Positions 1 to 5,178 of a DNA stretch of 5,236 nucleotides are shown here, in pieces (position 1 is the first letter of the stretch; every line of letters begins with the position of its first letter). Both the position numbers and the translations under genes were made by a program. This stretch comes from JBEKCP01 sp050014815. Its GTDB lineage: Bacteria; Planctomycetota; Planctomycetia; Pirellulales; Thermoguttaceae. The stretch lies in assembly GCA_050014815.1 (NCBI GenBank), contig JBEKCP010000436.1:1-5236 (forward strand). Reading direction: 5' to 3'. The notes under the pieces are model-generated. The model did not search any database, was not told where the DNA came from, and was given only the letters and a program-made list of their open reading frames with translations.

Positions 1-92
1 ACGGACCGCAGTCCGCCATCCTGGAGCAGGTGAGCAACGGGGTGGCGGTCCGCATGGCCGTGCTGTGGCTGTTGCAAGGGGCGAGGGATTAG
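1..92 (+). CDS. pyrB: Aspartate carbamoyltransferase, C-terminal end (partial)
   Basis: This is the 3' end of a gene whose body lies left of the window; the readable frame starts at base 3 and stops at TAG 90-92. The 29 residues include GPQSAILEQ, NGVAVRMAVL and a final WLLQGARD. The GPQS...NGVAxRMAVL pattern is the conserved C-terminal helix of bacterial aspartate carbamoyltransferase catalytic chains, which join carbamoyl phosphate to aspartate in step 2 of UMP synthesis. The identification rests on this short tail plus the next gene being pyrC, a classic pyrBC arrangement. The last codons (AGG GAT TAG) are already the first heptad of the repeat array, so the stop codon and at least the last two residues come from repeat sequence. 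Ornithine carbamoyltransferase is the related alternative but is less likely with this motif and neighbour. Confidence 0.8.
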   Translation, partial: GPQSAILEQVSNGVAVRMAVLWLLQGARD

Positions 93-234
93 GGATTAGG
101 GATTGGGGATTGGGGATTAGGGATTGGGGATTGGGGATTAGGGATTGGGGATTGGGGATCGGGGATTGGGGATCGGGGATTGGGGATTAGGGATTAGGGA
201 TTAGGGATTGGGGATTGGGGATTGGGGATTGGGG
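84..234 (+). repeat. G-rich heptad array, 21 units of RGGGATY
   Basis: There are 21 consecutive 7-bp units (84-230) with no insertion or deletion, followed by a last GGGG (231-234). Eight units are AGGGATT, eleven GGGGATT and two GGGGATC. In order, writing A, G or C for the unit type: AAAGGAGGAGCGCGGAAAGGG. Units 3-10 show a 21-bp higher-order A-G-G rhythm. The runs of three or four G separated by 3-4 nt loops satisfy the usual G-quadruplex pattern many times over. The G-rich strand is the coding strand, so the pyrB-pyrC transcript would carry it. The array overlaps the last pyrB codons and ends 40 nt before the pyrC ATG. A hairpin shared with two other places in the window follows directly. 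Confidence 0.95.
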
Positions 235-260
235 AAAAGCCCCGCGACTGCGTCGCGGGG
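235..260 (+). repeat. Conserved hairpin module, copy 1 (before pyrC)
   Basis: AAAAG is followed by a perfect 9-bp stem with arms CCCCGCGAC (240-248) and GTCGCGGGG (252-260) around a TGC loop. The same stem, loop and purine-rich linker recur at 4393-4419 and 4459-4485, each time right after a heptad run. It has no T tract, so it does not look like a standard intrinsic terminator. It ends 14 nt before the pyrC ATG and would fold next to the ribosome-binding region. It could affect pyrC translation or protect an RNA end, but that is inference; it may simply be the 3' part of a dispersed repeat. Confidence 0.85.
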
Positions 261-274
261 GTAAGTGTTGAACC

Positions 275-1576
275 ATGCAGAACCTTCTGATCGCCAACGG
301 CCGCGTGATCGATCCGAGCCAGTCGATGGACCGGGTGACGAACTTGTTGGTCCGGGACGGCCGCATCGCCGCCTACGACGTCGCGGCGGACGCCACGGCG
401 GAGGTGCTCGACGCCACAGGCCGCGTTGTCGCGCCGGGCCTGATCGACATGCACGTCCACCTCCGCGAGCCGGGCTTCGAGGAGGACGAGACCATCGAGT
501 CGGGCACGGCGGCGGCGGTCCACGGCGGGTTCACCTCGGTCGCTTGCATGCCCAACACCGATCCCCCCATCGACAGCCAGGGCACCGTCGAGTTCGTCCG
601 CCAGCAGGCCGCCCACAAGGGCCACGCAAATGTCTTCGTCATCGCCTGCGTCAGCAAGAACCGCGAGGGGAAGGAACTCTCCGAGATCGGGCAGTTGGTC
701 GAGGCCGGCGCGGTCGGCTTCAGCGACGACGGCTCGCCCGTCTACGACGCCGAGCTGATGCGCCGGGCCTTCGAGTACTGCCTGATGTTCGACAAGCCGG
801 TCCTCAACCACCCGGAGGTCCGCGAGCTGACCCAGCGCGGCGTGATGCACGAAGGACTGGTGTCGCTGGTGTTGGGTTTGGCCGGCCTGCCCGCCGCCGC
901 CGAGGACGTCATGATCAGTCGCGACATCTCGCTGGCCGAGGCGACCGGCGGCCGGCTGCACATCATGCACGTCTCGACGACAAACGGGATCGAGGCCCTT
1001 CGCCGGGCGAAGCTCCGGGGAGTGCGCGTTACCGCCGAGGCCACTCCGCACCACTTCACCCTGACCGACGAGTGTCTCCGCGCCTTCGATTCCAATTACA
1101 AGATGAATCCGCCGCTGCGCGGCCAGGAGCACGTCGAGGCGGTGATCGCCGGCCTGGTCGACGGCACGATCGACGCGATCGCCTCCGACCACGCGCCCCA
1201 TGCCAAAGAAAAGAAGATGCAGGAGCTGGACCAGGCTCCCTTCGGCATCGTTGGGCTGGAGACCGCCCTGGGACTGGTCGTCACCCGGCTGATCGAGCCA
1301 GGACACCTCGATTGGCCCTCCGCCTTGGCCAAAATGACGATCAACCCGGCTCGCATACTCGGCATCCCGAAGGGCACGCTGGCCCTGGGGGCCGACGCCG
1401 ACATTACGATCATCGACCCGAAGGCCCGCTGGCGGGTGGACCCCTCGGAGTTCCGCTCGAAGAGCACCAACACCCCCTTCGCCGGCATGGATCTCGTCGG
1501 CCGGGCCGAGACGGTCATCGTTGCCGGCCGCGTAAAATTCCGATGCCAATTCTTATCGACGGCTACAACGTACTGA
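275..1576 (+). CDS. pyrC: Dihydroorotase, class I
   Basis: This 433-residue cytoplasmic amidohydrolase interconverts carbamoyl aspartate and dihydroorotate, step 3 of UMP synthesis. Visible marks are the metal motif DMHVHLREPG (His60, His62, Arg64), CMPNTDPP at 91-98, FSDDG (Asp151/Asp152, the acidic metal-bridging position of class I enzymes), LNHPE (His179), HIMHVST (His232), EATPHH (259-260), YKMNPPLR (Asn278) and IASDHAPH (catalytic Asp305). Length and motif order fit an active enzyme of the Bacillus/Aquifex type. The ATG at 275 is chosen because the protein begins with the usual small beta-domain (LLIANGRVIDP). There is no good Shine-Dalgarno site before it, only the G end of the hairpin about 14 nt upstream. 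The family normally ends near the GRV of VIVAGRV (residue 420); the extra residues KFRCQFLSTATTY run into the next gene, which starts inside pyrC. Position after pyrB supports the call. Confidence 0.96.
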   Translation: MQNLLIANGRVIDPSQSMDRVTNLLVRDGRIAAYDVAADATAEVLDATGRVVAPGLIDMHVHLREPGFEEDETIESGTAAAVHGGFTSVACMPNTDPPIDSQGTVEFVRQQAAHKGHANVFVIACVSKNREGKELSEIGQLVEAGAVGFSDDGSPVYDAELMRRAFEYCLMFDKPVLNHPEVRELTQRGVMHEGLVSLVLGLAGLPAAAEDVMISRDISLAEATGGRLHIMHVSTTNGIEALRRAKLRGVRVTAEATPHHFTLTDECLRAFDSNYKMNPPLRGQEHVEAVIAGLVDGTIDAIASDHAPHAKEKKMQELDQAPFGIVGLETALGLVVTRLIEPGHLDWPSALAKMTINPARILGIPKGTLALGADADITIIDPKARWRVDPSEFRSKSTNTPFAGMDLVGRAETVIVAGRVKFRCQFLSTATTY

Positions 1577-2040
1577 ACGTGGTGGGGATTCTCGGGCACG
1601 GCCGCGGGCCGGGAAGCCTCCAACGGGCGCGGTTGGCGCTCCTGAACTTCCTGGCCGAATCGCTCGATCCGGCGGAGGTGCCGCATACGACTGTCGTCTT
1701 CGACGCCCGGGACCCTCCGCCGGGCCTGCCGCGCCAGCAGGTTCACCGCGGGCTGACGGTCCGGTTCGCGCCGCCGGACCAGGAGGCGGACGCGGTGATC
1801 GAGGACCTCATCCGGGCCGATTCCGCCCCCCGCCGCCTGACAGTCGTTTCCAGCGACCACGCGATCCAGCGGGCGGCCCGCCGCCGCCGTGCCAAGGCCG
1901 TCAAGAGCGAGGAGTGGTATGCCGACGTGGTTCGCGCCCGCCGGGACCGCCTCCCGTCGCCCGAGGCCCCGGAGCGTCCCAGCGTGCCCCTCTTGCAAGA
2001 GGACGTCGAATACTGGCTCCGCGAGTTCGGCTTTTACTAG
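1543..2040 (+). CDS. NYN-domain ribonuclease of the YacP/Rae1 family
   Basis: This 165-residue protein starts with MPILIDGYNVL, the hallmark opening of NYN (PIN-like) domains of the YacP type. Further family marks are VVFDA (Asp54), EADAVIEDLI (Glu81, Asp83, Glu87), VVSSDHAIQRAA (Asp105) and a basic stretch RRRRAKAV. Asp6, Asp54, Asp83 and Asp105 are the likely metal-binding acids. In Bacillus subtilis the family member YacP (Rae1) is an endonuclease that cuts mRNA in the ribosomal A site; whether this protein does the same is inference. The C-terminal half is rich in Arg and Pro and ends with the short helix LLQEDVEYWLREFGFY. The ATG lies 34 bp inside pyrC in another frame and has no Shine-Dalgarno site, so translation is probably coupled to pyrC. 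A longer in-frame reading upstream is only the shadow frame of pyrC. No signal peptide or membrane segment is seen. Confidence 0.88.
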   Translation: MPILIDGYNVLNVVGILGHGRGPGSLQRARLALLNFLAESLDPAEVPHTTVVFDARDPPPGLPRQQVHRGLTVRFAPPDQEADAVIEDLIRADSAPRRLTVVSSDHAIQRAARRRRAKAVKSEEWYADVVRARRDRLPSPEAPERPSVPLLQEDVEYWLREFGFY

Positions 2041-2066
2041 CGCGGTGGCCGGTCGTGGCAAACCGC

Positions 2067-2135
2067 CGTTTAGCGGGCGGGCTTGCCCGCCGTGTGAATC
2101 GCGGGTACGCGGCGGGCAAGCCCGCCCGCTAAACG
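2067..2135. repeat. Perfect 26-bp inverted repeat between converging genes
   Basis: The left arm 2067-2092 (beginning CGTTTAGCGGGCGGGC) and right arm 2110-2135 are exact reverse complements around a 17-nt spacer. Each arm also holds its own small hairpin, GGCGGGC-TT-GCCCGCC, so the pair resembles two REP units in opposite orientation. It fills most of the 112 bp between the stop codons of the nuclease gene (2040) and the kinase gene (2153, - strand). It may stop or stabilise transcripts from both sides, but no T tract follows either arm. The first 16 bases of the left arm recur at 5179-5194 after the maf gene, so this is a dispersed family rather than a one-off terminator. Confidence 0.85.
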
Positions 2136-2152
2136 AACGCGAACCACACTAT

Positions 2153-3646
2153 CTACCATCCCACGTCCCAGAGCCACGCGATCACCAGCGCGGCCGTCGC
2201 CAGCGCGATCGGCAGCAAGACCGCCAGGAGCACCAGGGCGACCGCCCTGGGACGCCGGGTCACTACGATCAGGCTCATGCTGTCTTCGCTGCCGCGGCCG
2301 TCGGAACCGAAGGCGTCGGGGGAATTGGGCACGTCGGAAACCGTGTCGCGGAGACTCGTCGCACGCGGCAGCAACGGGGCCGCGGCGGGCATCGGCGGCC
2401 GGATCACCGGCGGCGGCAGGACCAGGGGCGGCACGCCCGGCGGCAGCGCAACGCCCGGCGGGTCGACCGGCTCGGGGCCCGCGGCGCCGGGTGGCGGCGG
2501 CGGAATGGGGATCGACGGCGCCGCGGCGACCCGCGGCGCCGCGGCAGCCGCCCGCTGGCCCCACGCCGATTGGCTCGCCCACGGGGCCAGCCGCCGCACC
2601 ACCTCGGCGGCCGACGGGGTCCGCTCGGCCGGGTTCTTGGCCATCATGTCGGCCAGGACGTCGACCATCGCGTCGCTGAGCGTGTGGTTGAGCCGCCTCG
2701 GGTCCAGCGGGAGCACCTCGCGGTGCGCCAGGGCCTTCTCCGCCGTCGATCCGCCGGGAAACGGCACTTTGCCCGTCAACGCGTAGTACATCGTGCAGCC
2801 CAGCGAGTAGACGTCCCAGGCGGGCGTCGGATTCCAGGGCGCCATGATGTGGTCCGGCGAGAGGTAGTCGGCCGTCCCGGCGATCTTGCCCCAGCGGGGA
2901 TCGTCGGTGGCGTCGCGGGTCATCGGCCCGGCCAGCCCCAGGTCCGACAGCTTGGCCTCGCCCTCGGGAGTGACCAGGACGTTGCCCGGTTTCACGTCGC
3001 GATGGACCATTCCGTGGTCGTGGGCGTGCTGGAGGCCCTCGGCCACCTGCGAGATGATGCTGGCGGCCTGCTCCATGCCCAGGGGCCCTCCGCGGCGGAC
3101 CAGCTTTCGCAAGTCCGAGCCGGCGACATATTCCAGCACGAGGTAATAGACGTTCCCGTCGTGGCCGGCGTCCAGGGCGCGGACCAGCTTGGGGTGGTTG
3201 AAACTGGCCAGGAGCTGGATTTCGCGGTCGAAGTTGGCGACGGCCTCGGGGGTGGAGCGGTCGCGGGGGAGGACCTTGACGGCCACCACGCGGTCCAGCA
3301 GGGGGTCCTTGGCCTTGTAAACGTGGCCCATCCCCCCCTGGCCCAGCGAGTCGATGATCCGGTAGGGTCCGAGGGTGAACTTGGTCCGGCCGTCAAGGAG
3401 TTGCTTGGCTTGCCAGGGGTTCAGCAGTCCCGCGTGGATCAGTTGGTCGGCGAGTCTGCGATCGGCCGACTTGGCGGAGCCGGCCCCCTCGCCGGCCGCG
3501 CGGAGGGCGGCCTTGGCCTCATCGAGCCGCTCCGCGTCGAGCAGCCCGCTGGCCAAGGCACATTTCTCGAAGTGGGAATGGCGGAGGGGAGCCACTATAC
3601 CGTGCGCGGAGGGTGGTGATACGTTTCCAAAGGCGAAAGGTCCCAT
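2153..3646 (-). CDS. Membrane-anchored Ser/Thr protein kinase (Hanks type)
   Basis: This is a 497-residue kinase. Residues 24-90 form a helical region (HFEKCALASGLLD, LADQLIHAGLLNPWQAKQLL) often found before the kinase domain in planctomycetes. The kinase domain spans about 95-355: glycine loop GQGGMG (102-107), VAVKVL with Lys124, helix-C Glu142, catalytic HRDVKPGN (Asp217, Lys219, Asn222), DLG in place of DFG (Asp235), YLSPDH where YLSPEQ is usual, and DVYSLG (Asp278). All residues needed for catalysis are present. A Pro/Ala-rich linker (about 376-428) leads to one membrane helix (about 468-491, VALVLLAVLLPIALATAALVIAW) and only six further residues, so there is no outside sensor domain and the kinase should face the cytoplasm. 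ATG 3646 is preferred; GTG at 3595 (480 residues) is also possible, and neither has a clear ribosome-binding site. The gene lies 23 nt after the pseudouridine synthase, probably as one operon. Its substrate is unknown. Confidence 0.93.
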   Translation of the reverse strand: MGPFAFGNVSPPSAHGIVAPLRHSHFEKCALASGLLDAERLDEAKAALRAAGEGAGSAKSADRRLADQLIHAGLLNPWQAKQLLDGRTKFTLGPYRIIDSLGQGGMGHVYKAKDPLLDRVVAVKVLPRDRSTPEAVANFDREIQLLASFNHPKLVRALDAGHDGNVYYLVLEYVAGSDLRKLVRRGGPLGMEQAASIISQVAEGLQHAHDHGMVHRDVKPGNVLVTPEGEAKLSDLGLAGPMTRDATDDPRWGKIAGTADYLSPDHIMAPWNPTPAWDVYSLGCTMYYALTGKVPFPGGSTAEKALAHREVLPLDPRRLNHTLSDAMVDVLADMMAKNPAERTPSAAEVVRRLAPWASQSAWGQRAAAAAPRVAAAPSIPIPPPPPGAAGPEPVDPPGVALPPGVPPLVLPPPVIRPPMPAAAPLLPRATSLRDTVSDVPNSPDAFGSDGRGSEDSMSLIVVTRRPRAVALVLLAVLLPIALATAALVIAWLWDVGW

Positions 3647-3669
3647 TTCAGCCCGCGTAGACCATAATC

Positions 3670-4356
3670 CTACGTTAACCCGTCTTGGGGAAAGCGGCAA
3701 GCGTCGGGCCAGGTCTTTGGCACCGGGGCCTCCAGGACCAGCGGCTCGCCCCGCACCGGATGGACGACCACCAGCCGCCAGGCGTGCAGGGCAATGCCCG
3801 ACGGAAACTGCATGCGGCTCCCATACTTGCGATCGCCTGCCATGGGATGGCCGTGGTGGGCCATCTGTAGGCGGATCTGGTGCTTCCGGCCGGTCTCCAG
3901 CTCGACCTCGACCAGCGACGTCCCGCCCAGGAGGGCCACGCGCCGGTAGGAAAGGCGGGCCTCCTTGGCCCCGGCCCTGGCACCCGGCGGCCCTGCGACG
4001 TGCATCCGGCGGTGCCGTTGGTCCTGGACGAGCCAATCCACGTACCGGCCCTCCGGCTCGATCACCCCCTCGACCCACGCCCGGTAGATCTTCTCGGTGG
4101 TGTGCGTGCGGAACTGCTCGGTGAGCCGCCGGGCGGCCTTGGAGGTCCGGGCCAGGAGCACTACGCCGGTCACGGGGGCGTCCAACCGGCTCATCACGCC
4201 CAGGTAAACGTTCCCCGGTTTCCGGTATGTCCGCTTGATGTAGTCTTTGGCCAGCGCCAGCAGGGTCGGCCGGTTGCCTGGCGTGCCCATCGTCGGCAGG
4301 CCCGCCGGCTTGTTGACGGCCAGCAGGTGATTGTCTTCGTAGAGGATGTCGAGCAA
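3670..4356 (-). CDS. RluA-family RNA pseudouridine synthase
   Basis: This 228-residue enzyme should convert a uridine in rRNA or tRNA to pseudouridine; the target site cannot be told from sequence. Family marks in order are ILYEDNHLLAVNKPAGLPT (4-22), the catalytic motif SRLDAPVTGVVLLAR with Asp59, EKIYRAWVEG with Tyr91, ETGRKHQIRLQMAHHGHPMAGD (153-174) and LHAWRLVVVHP near the end. It has no S4 RNA-binding domain, like the shorter RluA-type enzymes. The usual His of HRLD is Ser here. The start is unusual: the frame has no ATG or GTG before the essential N-terminal motif, the only usual start being TTG at 4356. Just upstream is the 66-bp repeat, whose sequence gives an in-frame TAA and no Shine-Dalgarno site. 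The next in-frame Met (residue 23) would cut away a conserved strand. Its stop is 23 nt before the kinase ATG. Confidence 0.93.
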   Translation of the reverse strand: MLDILYEDNHLLAVNKPAGLPTMGTPGNRPTLLALAKDYIKRTYRKPGNVYLGVMSRLDAPVTGVVLLARTSKAARRLTEQFRTHTTEKIYRAWVEGVIEPEGRYVDWLVQDQRHRRMHVAGPPGARAGAKEARLSYRRVALLGGTSLVEVELETGRKHQIRLQMAHHGHPMAGDRKYGSRMQFPSGIALHAWRLVVVHPVRGEPLVLEAPVPKTWPDACRFPQDGLT

Positions 4357-4489
4357 GGGGGCTAGGATTTTAGATTTTGGATTTTAGATTTTGGAAAGCC
4401 CCGCGACTGCGTCGCGGGGATGGGGGGCTAGGATTTTAGATTTTGGATTTTAGATTTTGGAAAGCCCCGCGACTGCGTCGCGGGGATGG
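4357..4489 (+). repeat. Two identical 66-bp tandem repeats: AT heptads plus hairpin
   Basis: Copy 1 (4357-4422) and copy 2 (4423-4488) match at every base. Each contains GGGGGCTAGG, then four 7-bp units ATTTTAG, ATTTTGG, ATTTTAG, ATTTTGG (4367-4394 in copy 1), then AAAG and the hairpin with arms CCCCGCGAC and GTCGCGGGG (4399-4419 and 4465-4485), then ATG. The hairpin and its linker are the same as before pyrC. The perfect match suggests recent duplication or active homogenisation. The repeats take up the first 133 bp of the intergenic region between two divergent genes and abut the pseudouridine synthase start. The second copy ends in a 12-bp palindrome, GGATGGCCATCC (4484-4495). No coding content is seen. 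Confidence 0.96.
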
Positions 4490-4535
4490 CCATCCGTCGC
4501 GTCCGAATTGTAAACGCCGCAATGCGAATCGCCAA

Positions 4536-4564
4536 TTGCTCTGGCTGCCGCCAGCCGCGATAAT
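4536..4564 (+). promoter_or_regulatory. Candidate sigma70-like promoter for maf
   Basis: TTGCTC (4536-4541) and GATAAT (4559-4564) are separated by 17 bp, the ideal spacing. The -10 box matches the consensus at five of six positions, the -35 box at three of six. Transcription would begin near 4571, giving a leader of about 11 nt that still holds the GGAG site of maf. Sequence 4490-4535 next to it shows nothing else recognisable. This is a pattern match only; promoter rules in this likely phylum are poorly known. Confidence 0.3.
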
Positions 4565-4571
4565 TCGCCTC

Positions 4572-4575
4572 GGAG
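4572..4575 (+). promoter_or_regulatory. Shine-Dalgarno site of maf (GGAG)
   Basis: GGAG lies six bases before the ATG at 4582, a good distance for ribosome binding, and supports that start over later ones. It is the clearest Shine-Dalgarno site in the window; pyrC, the nuclease gene and the pseudouridine synthase lack one. Confidence 0.6.
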
Positions 4576-4581
4576 CCGCCC

Positions 4582-5175
4582 ATGTCCGCCCCCGATTTCC
4601 GCCCGAAGCTGATCTTGGCGAGCCGCTCTCCGCGGCGCCGGGAGTTATTGGCGGAGGCGGGCTATGAGTTCGAGGTGATCCCGCCGTCGGAATTCGTGGA
4701 ATGCGGCATTCCCGGCGAGAGCCCGGCCGAGATGGTCGCCCGGCTGGCCCGCTCGAAGGCCGCGGACGTGGCACGCCGGGTCCCCCGCGGCCTGGTCCTC
4801 GGTTGCGATACGGTGGCGGAGTGCGACGGCCGGATCCTCGGCAAACCGGCCGGTCCGGACGAGGCGCGGCGAATGCTCCAGTCGCTCCGCGGGCGGCAAC
4901 ACCGCGTACACAGCGGAATCTGTCTGTGGGAGGTCCCCGGCGACCGGGGTACCCCCTGGGTCCGGGTCCGCGTCGCCGTGACCACGCTCCGCATGGACCC
5001 GCTGGGCCAAGAAGAGATCGACGAGTATCTCGCCGGCGGACAGTGGCAGGGCAAGGCCGGGGCATTCGGGTACCAGGACCGGCTCGGTTGGGTCCATCTG
5101 GTGGAAGGCAGCGAGTCGAACGTCGTGGGGCTGCCGATGGAGCTTCTGGCCGAGATGCTGCGCTCGGCGGTTTGA
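4582..5175 (+). CDS. maf: Maf-family nucleotide pyrophosphatase
   Basis: This 197-residue cytoplasmic enzyme belongs to the Maf/YhdE/YceF family, which hydrolyses nucleoside triphosphates (dTTP, UTP or modified nucleotides, by subgroup) to monophosphate and pyrophosphate and is thought to clean the nucleotide pool. Family marks are LILASRSPRRRELL (10-23; Ser14, Arg15, Ser16, Pro17, Arg18), ESPAEMVARLARSKA (46-60, with Lys59), LGCDTVAECDGRILGKP (73-89; catalytic-type Asp76 in CDT where ADT is common), HRVHSGICL (107-115, HxVxTG-like with Ser for Thr), GKAGAFGYQD (157-166) and EGSESNVVGLPMELL (175-189). Length is normal and no key residue is missing. The substrate subgroup cannot be settled here. 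The gene reads away from the pseudouridine synthase and appears to have its own promoter. A copy of the CGTTTAGCGGGCGGGC repeat begins three bases after the TGA. Confidence 0.95.
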   Translation: MSAPDFRPKLILASRSPRRRELLAEAGYEFEVIPPSEFVECGIPGESPAEMVARLARSKAADVARRVPRGLVLGCDTVAECDGRILGKPAGPDEARRMLQSLRGRQHRVHSGICLWEVPGDRGTPWVRVRVAVTTLRMDPLGQEEIDEYLAGGQWQGKAGAFGYQDRLGWVHLVEGSESNVVGLPMELLAEMLRSAV

Positions 5176-5178
5176 CGG

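Noticed and set aside
84..234. True telomere or linear chromosome end
   Set aside because: The array is internal, lies between two genes of one pathway, and is followed by ordinary coding sequence.
84..260. CRISPR array
   Set aside because: Units are 7 bp and contiguous, with no 20-40 bp unique spacers and no cas genes.
240..260. Intrinsic terminator between pyrB and pyrC
   Set aside because: No T tract follows the stem, and the same hairpin occurs as part of a repeat in a different context upstream of maf.
235..274. PyrR-type or other known pyrimidine attenuator before pyrC
   Set aside because: No recognisable PyrR-binding loop or mutually exclusive terminator/antiterminator pair is visible; only the repeat hairpin is present.
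265..1542. In-frame upstream extension of the NYN nuclease through the pyrC region
   Set aside because: It is Arg/Pro-rich shadow sequence of pyrC; the domain starts exactly at MPILIDGYN (1543).
194..1549. Long - strand open frame opposite pyrC
   Set aside because: It is the antisense shadow of a GC-rich gene with strong family motifs; its own translation shows no domain and begins in the heptad repeat.
3647..4078. N-terminal extension of the kinase frame into the pseudouridine synthase gene
   Set aside because: The extra 144 residues are low-complexity Gly/Arg/Pro text lying in another frame of a clear RluA-family gene; the kinase family N-terminus begins after ATG 3646.
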